Part shown: piece after piece, positions 15,001 through 23,576 of the stretch
Position numbering within the stretch: position 1 is the stretch's first letter
Layout of the letters: the number at the start of each line of letters is the position of its first letter
NCBI GenBank assembly: GCA_916610825.1
Contig: OU744453.1
Coordinates: 15,751,807-15,815,806, forward strand
Reading direction: 5' to 3'
Length of the DNA: 64,000 nucleotides
DNA from: Haliclystus octoradiatus
Taxonomy: Eukaryota > Cnidaria > Staurozoa > Stauromedusae > Haliclystidae
Translations under genes and position numbers: made by a program
Notes under the pieces: model-generated
Databases searched by the model: none
What the model was told of the DNA's origin: nothing
What the model saw: the letters and a program-made list of their open reading frames with translations, nothing else

Positions 15001-17835
15001 TCGTCCTGGAACCCCCCTTCCCCACTTTATTGAACCCTTGAAAAGGCTGAGTTTGAACATGGGAAGAAGTTTGAATAATCTCTCAATATGAAAAATAAAA
15101 ATACAAAGGTAAGGAAAAACATAGGCTGCCTATCATTGCCAAATTTTTAGATAATTTCTTCATTGGGTGGGTCAAATGTAATGTAATTACCATTTGGAGA
15201 CATTCCTCTGTTTTTGACATTACTGTATTATGGTGTTGAATGAAATGCTCAAGGCATTTAAATCCGAAAAAATTCAGATTTATCATTCTGCATAATGAAT
15301 CTGATCCGATAAAATCCAACATTCGAATAACTCATTAAATTAAAATTAAGAATCTTGAATCTTGAATGATTCAAACTTACTCGATCTCTCCTGTCTTTGA
15401 TTTCATTTAAAAGCTCTTCCTTAAATGGAAACATGTTAGGAATTCCAGGATCTTTTTTGGACTCTACAATTATATAACATAGCAAACATCAAAAGTGCGA
15501 AATAAAATATTAATCAATCACAGTCAAACCTGTTATAGCAGGCACCTCTATACAGCAGCTACCTGTCTACAGTGAACACTTTTGCAATGCCTAAAATAGT
15601 ATTTTCTATTGAGTCAAACCTGTATATAAAGGCCACCTGTCTATAGTGGTCGATTTTCCTACCTCTGGTAGCTGGCTGTAATATACAGGCTTCATTGTAC
15701 AAATGTATGGTAGCATTAAGAACCAAGAAAATCAGTTTTTATTAAACCAATATCGGTGTGAAGTATGAGCCTTCTTCTGATTGGCCGGCAATGACATAGC
15801 TCGACTCAGGATTGGCAGGCTCAATTGATTAGTCAACAGGATGGACACTCCAAGATGTTGGTAAAAATGACAACATCATCATTCATCACCAAGGTCAGTG
15901 AAATATATAGTCAAAATCACTGTTGATGAATTGATTTGTTTGACTTACTTAGTCTGGATCCTGGGTTCTTCTTTTCATTTTTCCTCAATTTTCTCTGATG
16001 CTCATTGACCTATTGTTAATATATGCAAGATTATAAATTAAACAGAATAACATGAGATTATGTATGCATCAATCCAGATAATGGATTCGAACAGAGTGCT
16101 TGATTAAAAAGTTCAATTGTTTAATAGCATTTGTATAAAGATTCTGCAATATAAATTCATGTACTGTATCTCTTTTTATGAAAGGCACATGAATGTTCTG
16201 GATTGAAAATAATTAAGAAGCTAAGTTCTTTTTAATAAATTTGCAGGCAATCACTAACACTAACAAAATACTAGCCATTTTTCAGATCTTTCCAAGTTTA
16301 CAGAATTAACATGACTGGTTTGGACAGCTTGATCCTTTCTACAACTATACATATTTAGAGAAGAAAACTTGTGAATTTAAGATGCGTCGTTACGTAGGTT
16401 TAGCCCATGCGTACATATTATTTGATATTTAATAAAACTGAATGTAATTAGTGTGTTTTTTGTCAGTAGGCTGGTGTTTGGAGATCAGACTGTTTCAGGT
16501 AAAATTATAAATGTAGAGAATTGGAAGACGTATAAATAAACAATTTATGAGCTATTAATAAAGTTATTGAATTTAAATATGTCTCTTGTTTTGTTATATG
16601 CTGAACTGATGTTCTTTAAATCAAATACTCCTGTTCGAAAAAAAGTAAACTAAATCGGAGAGCCCGATACAACGACCAAGACGAAATTTATTGCTTTAGG
16701 CATGAAACATTCACACCTTGCTACATGAAATGGTGATATAGAACGTGTAGATTCGTTCAAGTATCTAGGTTCTGTACTCCAATCTCTTTCAGATGATTTA
16801 ACCCTACATAGAGGCAAGGCCTAGGCAGCCATTGGAGGTTTAAAAAAATTCTGGGCATCCAATGTCAACACTGACGTTAAAGTTATGACTGTTCAGACGC
16901 ACAATAGAACCTGTTCTATTATATGCATCTGAAATGTTGGTTCTATCAGCCACACGATTGACTTAACTAAGCTAATAACGCCGTGCTTCTGCATGCTTTA
17001 GGATATATATTGGCCCAATTTACTGTCTACTGCTAAACTTGGGAAACTTTCCCCTTCTGCCCCTGCTATTGTCAGATATCTTTTTCAGGTCACATTGAGA
17101 TCAAAGATGTATGATATCCCTCCCTCACTAGCAACCAAAGGAGATGTTTTGACAGGGCTATGGGCAAGTAGTATCTTTTCATAATATTTTGTATCGTGAA
17201 TTGTCTTATTTACAAGTTTCTTTGTCAGCTATGTTTGACTGTGATTTGTGGTGTTTTTTGTGTAGCAAATATGTTAGGTGAAAGAAGGACGACATAGAAT
17301 CAGTAGAAATTAGAAAGAATGCTGCTATTGGGTAAGATATTTGCATGGGATTACTTTTGCTGAATGAATTGGAATTTTCAACAATTCTTAGTACACCTTT
17401 TTGAAACAAATATTTGTCCAGATACTGCTAAGATAACGTCCACCATATAATGGCCTAGGCGTACTAGCCGCAATGAGTAGGCATACAGACTGTAGGCAGA
17501 CAGGCATTACTCATCAGTTGGAACCGTCTAGTCGTCTATCTATGCAATAAAAACTTCGTATTACGGGCATTTATTGGGAAAGGCCTACTTCATCTCATCT
17601 ATAGTAGCCTCAATAAGTCAGCCAATAGTTATAAATCAAACTTCAAGAAGCTTACTCTTTTGATATTCTTGTATCGTAGTCTAGCTGATATTCGTTTACT
17701 TTGCTTCTCTACAAAAAATAAGTCAAATTATTAATTCCAAATGTCATCAAAATTGATTAACTTGGCATAAAGTGAAACTAATTCCATCAATAATAATATT
17801 AGCCAAACTTCAAATTACGTACTTGCTCGCACCAT
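74..17835 (-). CDS. GNL3: Nucleostemin-family GTPase (GNL3/GNL3L-like), 3'-partial, 16 exons
   Basis: Nucleolar, circularly permuted GTPase of the YlqF/nucleostemin family, known for roles in ribosome biogenesis and proliferation. I assembled exons (transcript order) 17823-17835, 17656-17708, 15949-16009, 15381-15463, 14643-14759, 12681-12723, 11715-11752, 11361-11432, 10853-10916, 10173-10276, 9380-9524, 3781-3805, 3007-3069, 1992-2103, 842-907, 74-161; all have GT/AG borders and matching phases, giving about 382 residues. The order is a basic N-terminus (MVRAKKQSKR), the KKDPGIPN motif, a charged coiled-coil stretch, [11 protein letters not shown], then G4 (NKID), G1 (GFPNVGKSS) and G3 (DSPG): G4 before G1 is the hallmark permutation. 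The ATG is chosen because a 13-nt exon gives the family-like basic start in the right phase. The C-terminus lies left of the window. GNL3 versus GNL3L cannot be decided; invertebrates often have one ancestor-like gene. Confidence 0.93.
664..835. mobile_element. Pogo/Tc1-mariner-like MITE, copy 1
   Basis: Short element with terminal inverted repeats starting CAGTGAAACCTGTATATAAC and ending in the complement of CAGTCAAACCTGTTATAA, flanked by TA on both sides. Internal blocks of the type CACTATAGACAGGTG recur in every copy in the window. No coding capacity. It begins 6 nt from the edge of exon 842-907, right after the 5' splice site. Confidence 0.8.
982..1274. mobile_element. MITE with TTA target duplication (PIF/Harbinger-like)
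   Basis: Inverted ends GGGAGCACTCACATTTGATG and the complement of GAGAGCATTCACAATTGACG, flanked by TTA (979-981 and 1275-1277). The 3-bp TWA duplication suggests PIF/Harbinger. The block TTGATGTCAACTT recurs internally. Lies in a GNL3-like intron. Confidence 0.6.
1490..1622 (-). mobile_element. tRNA-derived SINE, copy 1
   Basis: On the minus strand a tRNA-like head has an A-box-like TTAGTATAGTGG and a B box GGGTTCAATCCC, followed by the block AGGAAGGGCATCCGG, which is widespread in metazoan SINE/RTE tails. A second copy lies at 51170-51320. Confidence 0.7.
1992..2103 (-). CDS. GNL3: GNL3-like exon with the G3 (DSPG) motif
   Basis: Encodes [20 protein letters not shown] and then ILRNTMR, matching the nucleostemin segment after the P-loop. 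The acceptor is TTTTCAG and the donor reads AGG|GTTGGT. It splices in phase to 842-907 ([16 protein letters not shown]), then to 74-161 ([10 protein letters not shown] and [15 protein letters not shown]). Confidence 0.92.
2769..2940. mobile_element. hAT-type MITE family A, copy 1
   Basis: About 170-bp element with ends CAGGGTCCAACAGAAGG and the complement CAGAGTCCGACAAAAG; the interior TGACCAATAAATCATAAAA is shared with other copies. The 8-bp flanks AGTGGAAC and GGTTGAAC are similar. No coding capacity. Confidence 0.7.
3530..3688. mobile_element. hAT-type MITE family A, copy 2
   Basis: Ends CAGAGTCCGACAAAAGG and the complement of a diverged GTTGTACCCTG; interior GGTTCAGCCTTCTGGAATC shared with 12489 and 36794. 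No clear target duplication, so an older copy. Confidence 0.65.
3781..3805 (-). CDS. GNL3: 25-nt microexon with the G1 P-loop (GFPNVGKS)
   Basis: A 25-nt exon between TTTTTGTAG and GTTAGT. It completes VGFPNVGKS with one base from exon 9380-9524 and supplies two bases of the next serine codon to exon 3007-3069 ([15 protein letters not shown]). The upstream intron (5.6 kb) contains a piggyBac relic and a 2-kb TTAA element, so this tiny exon would be easily missed by gene finders. Confidence 0.92.
3890..6290 (+). mobile_element. piggyBac transposon, degenerate
   Basis: Starts at TTAA (3890-3893) followed by CACTTGTCGTGCCGAACCC; the 16-bp palindrome CCCGAGTATACTCGGG occurs at the end and is repeated (one mismatch) near 3950, as subterminal repeats of this superfamily often are. 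A TATA-like CTATATAAG lies near 4088, just before the transposase ATG. No good right terminus is seen; a weak match GAACCCGAGATATTTGGG near 6263 may be its remains. Inserted in the largest GNL3-like intron in the opposite orientation. Confidence 0.8.
4126..6083 (+). pseudogene. piggyBac transposase (PGBD-like), broken by stop and frameshift
   Basis: Frame 1 (4126-4419) encodes an acidic, Ser/Asp-rich N-terminus. It ends at a stop, but the following codons still read like transposase ([16 protein letters not shown]) to a second stop near 4603. The DDE core continues in another frame at 4620-6083. Recognisable are [15 protein letters not shown] (first D), [17 protein letters not shown] (second D), [17 protein letters not shown] (third D region) and a C-terminal cysteine-rich zinc domain starting [17 protein letters not shown]. 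All DDE aspartates are present, but two stops and a frameshift make the copy inactive. Confidence 0.9.
7016..9045. mobile_element. 2-kb TTAA-flanked element with about 200-bp TIRs, no transposase
   Basis: Bases 7020-7215 and 8847-9041 form near-perfect inverted repeats beginning AGTGGGAATAAACCCCCAG and flanked by TTAA (7016-7019, 9042-9045). TTAA insertion suggests a piggyBac-type integrase. The roughly 1.6 kb interior has only short ORFs (e.g. 7714-8058) that resemble nothing I recognise. Non-autonomous element with unidentified cargo. A degenerate relative lies near 25630-25830. Confidence 0.75.
9164..9331. mobile_element. Pogo-like MITE, copy 2
   Basis: Starts CAGTCATAATGGTCACC after TA and ends AGGTTTCACTG before TA. 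Carries the shared interior GAAATAGTATTTTCTATTGA. Its edge is 48 nt from GNL3-like exon 9380-9524, on the intron side of the donor. Confidence 0.78.
10173..10916 (-). CDS. GNL3: GNL3-like exons carrying the G4 (NKID) motif
   Basis: Two exons, 10853-10916 and 10173-10276, join across a phase-1 intron so that AAT AAG ATT G + AT restores N-K-I-D, the guanine-specificity motif, followed by [14 protein letters not shown]. The spliced text continues into [11 protein letters not shown], a stretch strongly conserved in nucleostemins. Donors are GTATGT and GTAAGT. Confidence 0.93.
11225..12435. repeat. Two clusters of GTTCATGAAC-type palindromic repeats
   Basis: Around 11250-11310 and 12290-12435 the motif GTTCATGAAC and variants (TTCATGAATTATTCATAAAC, CAGTTTATGAACAGTTCATG) repeat many times in both orientations in the GNL3-like introns. 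A degenerate short-period repeat or the ends of an old foldback element; no gene product. Confidence 0.5.
12489..12655. mobile_element. hAT-type MITE family A, copy 3
   Basis: Starts AGGGTCCGGCAAAAGG and ends TCTCGGACCCT; same interior (TTTGACCAATAAATCATAAA) as the other copies. Sits 26 bp from GNL3-like exon 12681-12723. Confidence 0.7.
13531..13592 (+). repeat. Interstitial telomere-like GGGTTA tract
   Basis: Contains GGGTTAGGGTTAGGTTTAGGG and, after a short gap, TTAGGGGTAGGGTTAGG. Too short and degenerate for a telomere; consistent with an interstitial telomeric sequence or a simple repeat. Confidence 0.5.
13655..13730 (+). repeat. tRNA-like sequence, probably SINE head
   Basis: GCGTAGCTCATTCAG resembles an A box and GGTTCGAGTCC is a B box, spaced as in a tRNA. 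The acceptor arms do not pair convincingly, so I treat it as a SINE head or tRNA pseudogene. Confidence 0.4.
14390..14536. mobile_element. hAT-type MITE family A, copy 4 (decayed)
   Basis: Right half matches the family (CTTCCAGGATCTAGGATCTC, then CCACTTTTGTCGACTTCTG); the left end is heavily diverged. Confidence 0.5.
15521..15697. mobile_element. Pogo-like MITE, copy 3
   Basis: Begins CAGTCAAACCTGTTATAGC and ends with the complement of CAATGAAGCCTGTATATTAC; interior TATTTTCTATTGAGTC is shared. Its edge is 57 nt from GNL3-like exon 15381-15463. Confidence 0.78.
16655..17170 (+). pseudogene. Non-LTR retrotransposon fragment (RT thumb region)
   Basis: Translation across shifts gives [13 protein letters not shown], then [20 protein letters not shown] and LLYASEM, the typical region downstream of the YADD box in LINE reverse transcriptases (YLG, then LLYxSE). 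Several stops and frameshifts; 5' truncated. Lies in a GNL3-like intron in the opposite orientation. Confidence 0.6.
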
Positions 17836-19060
17836 ATCTGTTATTATCTATACGCTCTTATTAAAATCCAAATAAATCAACCGTTTTCTACTTGCAAAAT
17901 TTCAAATCACAATGTGGCTGTCCTTACGAAATCCAAAACATGTGTTTCTATAATCGATAAAACGAGGCATGGTAGAGAAAAGAGAGGCTGGTTCTATGTT
18001 CCTTACTGAACCTGAGTACAACGACCAATATACCTTATTTTTGAGTCCATCCAAACAAATTTTCTGCTTATTAAATAATAATTATTGACTGGTTTCTCCT
18101 TTCTGAATGCAATTTGATTTATTTAGAAAATATTATTGAATCAAGGCCCATCCGAATGATGATCTCCATCCAATGTTTGCTTCCATAGAAAGTGTCCAAT
18201 GAATTCTGAAATCGCAACATCATTGCAAACACCTTAATCATGTTTTATTCTGCGCAAACAAATTTAATTGCTTTTACTGTAGTTTCGTTTTTCCTATCTG
18301 AAGAAAATGACACACAAATAATACCCAGTATGTCCTTGACTATTTATTATTATTATTGTAACATTCAGATTTGTAAATGTCCTATCCGTGCACAAATGCA
18401 CCAAAATTTAACTGCCAGCCGTTATTTCCTCCAAAATAGCTATGATCAACATTGATTATTTCAAAAATCTTGGGTAGGTATTCAATTTATCCTGCTCTAG
18501 AATATGTGTCGTCCGAGGGCGCGCGAGCACAAGCAAACATATAGAAGAGAGAGAACTTATAAAAAGCGTCTGTCGTAAAACATGTGAAACGAGGATCGAT
18601 AGAATTTATCAAAACATCTTTATCTTTGTCAAATTATAACTGAAAATTGAAATTAGCATATCAGTTCAACATTTCAGACCAAAGTGGACGGATTACAAAG
18701 ATACTGTAATCATTCCTCCTTTGCAAGTTGACGGATAGGAGGCTGCATGTTCTTCAGCACGGAGATTGGGAACGATTTTTTAATGGAAAATCTATCCCAT
18801 AATCCTGTATTTCATCATCACGTGACATGCTTTCAACCAATCATGTCGTCAAACAATATTTTTACGTCGTTTCAGAACGTGAGGAGAAACAAAGCTTGAA
18901 ATTTTGGCGACTCCAAGATTTGACACGATATTTTTGACTTGGGAGTTGATGTTGCTGTTTTGATATTACTGTTATATTTCTACATAGGATCAACATTTCG
19001 ATTGACACAATACTCCAGTTTATCGTTTTTGTTATTGTGCAACAAATCCTTGAATATCGA
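17836..19060. other. Upstream region of the GNL3-like gene, no recognised gene
   Basis: Holds the expected promoter of the minus-strand GTPase gene, but I see no TATA box near 17836. A CG-rich patch near 18510 (GGGCGCGCGAGC) is the only base-composition anomaly. No ORF here resembles a known protein. Confidence 0.35.
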
Positions 19061-19168
19061 ATGAGATTGCATCCAAAAGAGTTTGGCGGGAAACTTGATT
19101 TTAACCAAGAAAATCACATGATTTATATCTGTTATTGGAATTTCTCCTTAAATTTCAAGATCATTGAG
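19061..19168 (+). CDS. Possible first coding exon, unassigned
   Basis: An open ATG frame of 36 codons (starting MRLHPKEFGGKLDFNQ, ending NFSLNFKIIE) ends exactly at a strong donor, GAG|GTGAGT. It could be the first exon of the plus-strand gene at 26784-29362: its phase-0 end would join a possible acceptor before ATG at 26822 but not the better acceptor at 26783. Speculative; no homology recognised. Confidence 0.25.
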
Positions 19169-19169
19169 G

Positions 19170-20274
19170 TGAGTTAATAATTATACACTTTTCTTATTGT
19201 TCTGGTTATGTTGATAGTCATCCGAATGTTTATATCATGCTAATATCTGCACACGTTTTTGTTGACATGAGGTCGCGGAGCTAGTTCGTTGCCATTATTT
19301 TTATCACATTTTACATCGGCATAACGGCTTTAATTTCTGATCATTCGAAAACAATTTGTGCCTCTACCTGAGTTGAGAAATGTTATCTTGGTAGATATGT
19401 TGTTATAATGTTCCAAAGTAAAGTTGTTTCTAGGAGAGTCAGAAATAACTGATTACAAAGATCAATCACGAAGTGTAGTCAATTCTGTGTTTTGTTATTT
19501 TCGCCCCGGTCTGATGCCTAACAATAGACATTATTATGTTATTATTATCACCAAGTAGCGTTTGTATGCTATGCACATCGCTCCAACTCAAACTTTTCCG
19601 TAATATTGTCTCACTCGACTTTCCAGGAAATAAATTTTTACTAAAATATTTGAACACCCCTAATGCTAAATGAGTGTTCACTGGCAATAATATCGTGCAG
19701 TTCAAGAATTCTAATCTCGATTTTGGCTTTTGTTTTGATTAAAATATCACCTCAACCAATTATTAGTGCTCCAATAGCAAAAATTGCTTCATGTCATCAC
19801 TCAAAATTCATTCAAGTTTTGAAACATATCTTTCTTAACATAAAATCTTTTCAGTGTTAAATTCCTTTCTTTTTTATTTGCTACTGTTGACTATTTCCAA
19901 GGATGATTGTCCCAGCCTTGGCGGGAGCAGCAAAGTGCCCTTTGCCAAAATAGTTCCATACTTTTTGATCAAACTTAATGATGTATCCTACAATATTTGT
20001 GAGTAAACACTAATAGTCAGTATTTTTTCATGAAAATTTGCATATTTTCAGCTTGATGTATCTGTCATTGAGGATTTACACTGAATCAGGTATTCAGCTG
20101 TCAGTCGATATTGTTAGAAATTAGAACTATTCTGTACGAAAAGTCTACTATTCGGCAAATAATCAACCAAATTTTGAGTCAATTTTGATCTGTTTTGGTT
20201 ATTTAAAATCGATTTTGTTTGGTTTATTACGCTGCTTTACGCATGCTGGAATTATCATATTATTGCCTGACAGC
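19170..20274. other. Gene-free stretch
   Basis: AT-rich sequence with only short ORFs lacking recognisable motifs. No repeats with clear ends. Confidence 0.4.
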
Positions 20275-20282
20275 ATTTCTTC

Positions 20283-21182
20283 TAGGGGTGAGAAGATAAT
20301 GAAATTTATCGATGTTCAATGCCGATTAGTTAGCCGCCGATTAGTCATAACAATCGGTCCATTAATCGGTTTTTGCTGATTGTTTCCATCCAAACAAATC
20401 AAAACAAAAAATCAGGAGACAACACATAATCGTAGATCATGAGTTTGTAATACGAATTACAGTATACTGTGTATACAAATGCCAAGTATTCAATTAGCTG
20501 AATAAAACAAATGGAAATAAGTTTTCCAAATTTGATGATAGCAGAAGTTTGCCTGTCAACACAACGAAGCGGACAACGAAGCGACATTTCCCCCCAAATA
20601 ATTTGTATATCTTTCAAGCTACAAGAGTGCTTCATCCAAAATAATAAAAATAAAATATCTGTACAAACATTCTTTAAACATCAAACTACTTTAACTATTT
20701 TCTAAACTGTTTCCTACAAATTAAAACCCAACGACCGCTTTTTCTTTCTTATTACAATTATTAATTCAACAATGCTGACGTGTTTATTCATCAACGCTAA
20801 TATGTTGACCTTTTTCACTTTATAACAATAGAAGGTGTCAAATGGCATGACGAATCATTCAAACGTTTTGAATAGCTTTTGAATTTCAAAACGATGTAAC
20901 AATTCAGAGAGACTAACGTTCTGAATTACAAAAAGGTGTAAACAAAATAGAGCGACTGTACTGGGTGATATCAACTTTTTAAGTAAGATAGCAAAACATT
21001 AAAATAATGAATTTTCAAATAGAAAAATTTGTTATGAATTTCATTATCTAAAAACAGTCGCCAATCGGTGAAACAATTGACAAAGTGGTTGATTTGTCAA
21101 TACCGATTATTTTCCGATTAGTAAAAATTGGAGCCGATGATCGGCAAAACAGGTTGTTTTCAGAACAATCGTCTCACCCCTA
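20283..21182. mobile_element. Non-autonomous hAT element, 900 bp
   Basis: Inverted ends TAGGGGTGAGAAGAT and the complement TAGGGGTGAGACGATTGTTC, flanked by a perfect 8-bp duplication ATTTCTTC (20275-20282, 21183-21190), diagnostic of hAT. Interior rich in CGATTA/AATCGG repeats. No transposase; short ORFs only. Sister copy at 24207. Confidence 0.88.
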
Positions 21183-21732
21183 ATTTCTTCATACAAATTA
21201 TTTTGTATCTTTGCCTCATTTAACGTTTTGGAAAATGTTTGCTACAGTGTGATGACTTTCCTTTAAAATCACAAAAAGAACATTTTGAACAACATCCCAA
21301 GGAGAAATATATTTGAATATCAAGAGTACAGAGTAAAGTTTTTACAGTTTTTACATTGATTGGAATGTTAAATGAAATGTCATTTTAAACTGTCTGTTTG
21401 ACATCAGATATTGATTAACTGAGTTTGAGTTCCAAATCAATCGAATGATTCACAAATCATCATATCTGTTTGTTATGTTGATAAGGAGTATTTTTGTTGA
21501 CCATTCAAACACGCAAAAAACATCGGCTTTAAATATTTTGTTTTTGTTGTGATTTTTGTTGTTTCATTTTGGCCTACTGTATTCCAAAGAAAATATTTCT
21601 GAAAGAAAAAAGGTTTCATTTATTGAAGAAGAATTTTCAAATTAATAAAGATTTTACAGTAGGCCTATTTTGTTGAGCATTGGATGTCACCAAGGTCGAG
21701 CTTTAAACGAGATATATATATATATATAATAA

Positions 21733-21826
21733 TTAATAAACGAAAAAATCAGACATTCATATTTGCTACTATTAGTTTCACGCCAAGGCGATCATCAGGA
21801 AATTTATTTCTTCGTTTATTAATTAT
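21733..21826. repeat. Foldback enclosing one hammerhead motif
   Basis: AATTAATAAACGAA and TTCGTTTATTAATT bracket a segment with a minus-strand hammerhead core. To the left is a (TA)n tract, to the right an AGCTCTGC...GAGCACTA module. Same design as 56075-56170, different flank sequence. Confidence 0.6.
21762..21803 (-). ncRNA. Hammerhead ribozyme motif, solitary
   Basis: Minus strand reads CUGAUGA, stem II CGCC/GGCG, GAAAC, short stem III ACU/AGU, then cleavage-site A. Stem I is imperfect. The pair at the base of stem II is U-U rather than G-C, as in several relatives here. Resembles the minimal type I hammerheads known in Penelope-like elements. Confidence 0.6.
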
Positions 21827-21950
21827 TAAACAGCTCTGCATTTATGGCATTGAGCACTATTGAAACAGCAAAGACAACACAAGTACCTTAATATTACTGC
21901 TACTATATATATCGATGCCATAAATGCAGAGCTGTTTAATAATTAATAAA
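21811..21950. repeat. Inverted-repeat module around AGCTCTGCATTTATGGCAT
   Basis: GTTTATTAATTATTAAACAG and AGCTCTGCATTTATGGCAT at 21811-21849 recur inverted at 21914-21950. The interior has GAGCACTATTGAAACAG. The same AGCTCTGC/GAGCACTA module flanks the Penelope copies at 56178, 58364, 58530, 58903 and 59050. Confidence 0.6.
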
Positions 21951-22262
21951 CTTAGATTTTATTGATTATTGTATTGCTAAATTTAATCGCCTTACGACTA
22001 ACAATGAAAATCCACAAAAGAACAATACAATCAATATTATAATTGTAATAGTATGAGAATACTGTGTGTAAGCAGGATTGAAATATATGACACAAGAGAT
22101 TGAGTTGAGATATTATTCGTGAGAGCACCAAACAAGGAATGAGTTTACAAGTGTCGAGGGACAGTATTCACATGAGTTAAAATGAATGAATGATAATTAG
22201 TAATATGACGTTACAGGAAGTTATGACAATGATTACAACACAATTACAATACTACTACAATA

Positions 22263-22700
22263 ATGCCGTATAAAGACCAGATATCGGCCAACTCTTTACG
22301 TAAACAATTAGGAACTCTGAGTGTTGAAGTCGGTCAACAGTTTAGACCGATATTTAAAAGTAGAAAATTGAATGATGAATCCGGGAGCCGAGACCGATTT
22401 TACTGTCTCGTCAATGCGTTGTGTATGAATTCAAGTGTGACTCGTGAGATGTGAGTTATGTCGGTTTTACATGCCGACACCTTCATCAACGCCTTGCTGA
22501 ACACGGTGGATCGAGCTCGGCTGTTGGACAACACTTACATTCACACAATATATGACTATCAGTGATTTACAACATCTGTTTCAGTAGTGAGAAAATGTAA
22601 GAACAAGTTTGACTGTTTGGTTCACGGAATGCTAATCATCCACGAAGGAAACCGACTATCAACACTCAGAGTGACTCTATCCGTTCTCGTCTCCTTTTGT
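22263..22700 (+). pseudogene. Penelope-like element C-terminus with GIY-YIG remnant
   Basis: Across shifts: PYKDQISANSLRKQLGTLSV, QQFRPIFKSRKLND, then YVGFTCRHLHQRLAEHGG, AVGQHLHS and KFDCLVHGMLIIHEGN, ending LSTLRVTLSVLVSF. This is the layout upstream of and within the GIY-YIG endonuclease of Penelope-like retroelements of a different subfamily from the 56-58 kb copy. Multiple frameshifts and stops. It lies 300 bp from the ribozyme array at 23007. Confidence 0.65.
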
Positions 22701-22969
22701 AAATATATGCATAATAGAACATGTTGTAATTGAATAGGTTTCCTTTCTGTTTCATTGTTTTATTTTTAGCACTATTTTTAACAATTAGAATGTATTAAGT
22801 TTTTAGATCCTTAGCCTATAAGTAATTTGTAAGTTAATATTTATTTCTTTTGAACTGACGATGGTATAATGTATAATACCGAACATTTTTCAACAACCAC
22901 TACTTGTAGATTTTTGTCGCTATGTTTTGCTTTGAAATGTTTTAACAAAGAAAGTTTTGATCAATAATA

Positions 22970-22971
22970 AT

Positions 22972-23006
<35 letters not shown>
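22970..23006. repeat. (AAT)n microsatellite, left flank of the ribozyme array
   Basis: Uninterrupted AAT/ATA triplets directly abut the first 260-bp unit; a similar tract resumes at 23787. The array appears inserted into, or seeded from, this microsatellite. Confidence 0.85.
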
Positions 23007-23007
<1 letters not shown>

Positions 23008-23056
23008 GCAGCAGACATGTACATGTTTCTGGCCATTAGCCTTCATCAGTACTGCT
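23007..23056 (-). ncRNA. Hammerhead ribozyme, array unit 1
   Basis: Minus strand: stem I AGCAGUA pairs with UGCUGCU (7 bp, one G-U); core CUGAUGA; stem II GGC/GCC closed by an A-A mismatch at its base; GAAAC; stem III ACAU/AUGU; cleavage triplet GUC. Cleavage is predicted between plus positions 23014 and 23013. Unit 1 differs from units 2 and 3 by one base that lengthens stem III. Confidence 0.8.
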
Positions 23057-23266
23057 CAGTGAGCGAACAAGGAACTGACTTCATTATACACCTAAGTCAA
23101 GATGAGTTATAAATGTGGTGAAAAAATTCATCACATGAAAAAAACATCTGTGCCATACCAGGGTGCTCAAACTACCGAAGTAGTGGGCAATGCATAATGC
23201 AAATAGTATAGGCACATCCCGAGTCGAGAGTGCTCAAAATTGCGCATGCGCAATTGAGACATACAT

Positions 23267-23316
23267 AGCAGCAGACAAGTACATGTTTCTGGCCATTAGC
23301 CTTCATCAGTACTGCT
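23267..23316 (-). ncRNA. Hammerhead ribozyme, array unit 2
   Basis: Same architecture as unit 1, 260 bp away: 7-bp stem I, CUGAUGA, stem II GGC/GCC, GAAAC, 3-bp stem III (ACA/UGU) with hexaloop UGUACU, cleavage triplet GUC. Confidence 0.8.
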
Positions 23317-23526
23317 CAGTGAGCGAACAAGGAACTGACTTCAGTATACACCTAAGTCAAGATGAGTTATAAATGTGGTGAAAAAATTCATCACATGAAA
23401 AAAACATCTGTGCCATACCAGGGTGCTCAAACTACCGAAGTAGTGGGCAATGCATAATGCACATAGTATAGGCACATCCCGAGTCGAGTGTGCTCAAAAT
23501 TGCGCATGCGCAATTGAGACATACAT

Positions 23527-23576
23527 AGCAGCAGACAAGTACATGTTTCTGGCCATTAGCCTTCATCAGTACTGCT
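23527..23576 (-). ncRNA. Hammerhead ribozyme, array unit 3
   Basis: Identical to the unit 2 ribozyme, 260 bp further on. Intact core in all three units implies a recent or conserved array. Confidence 0.8.
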
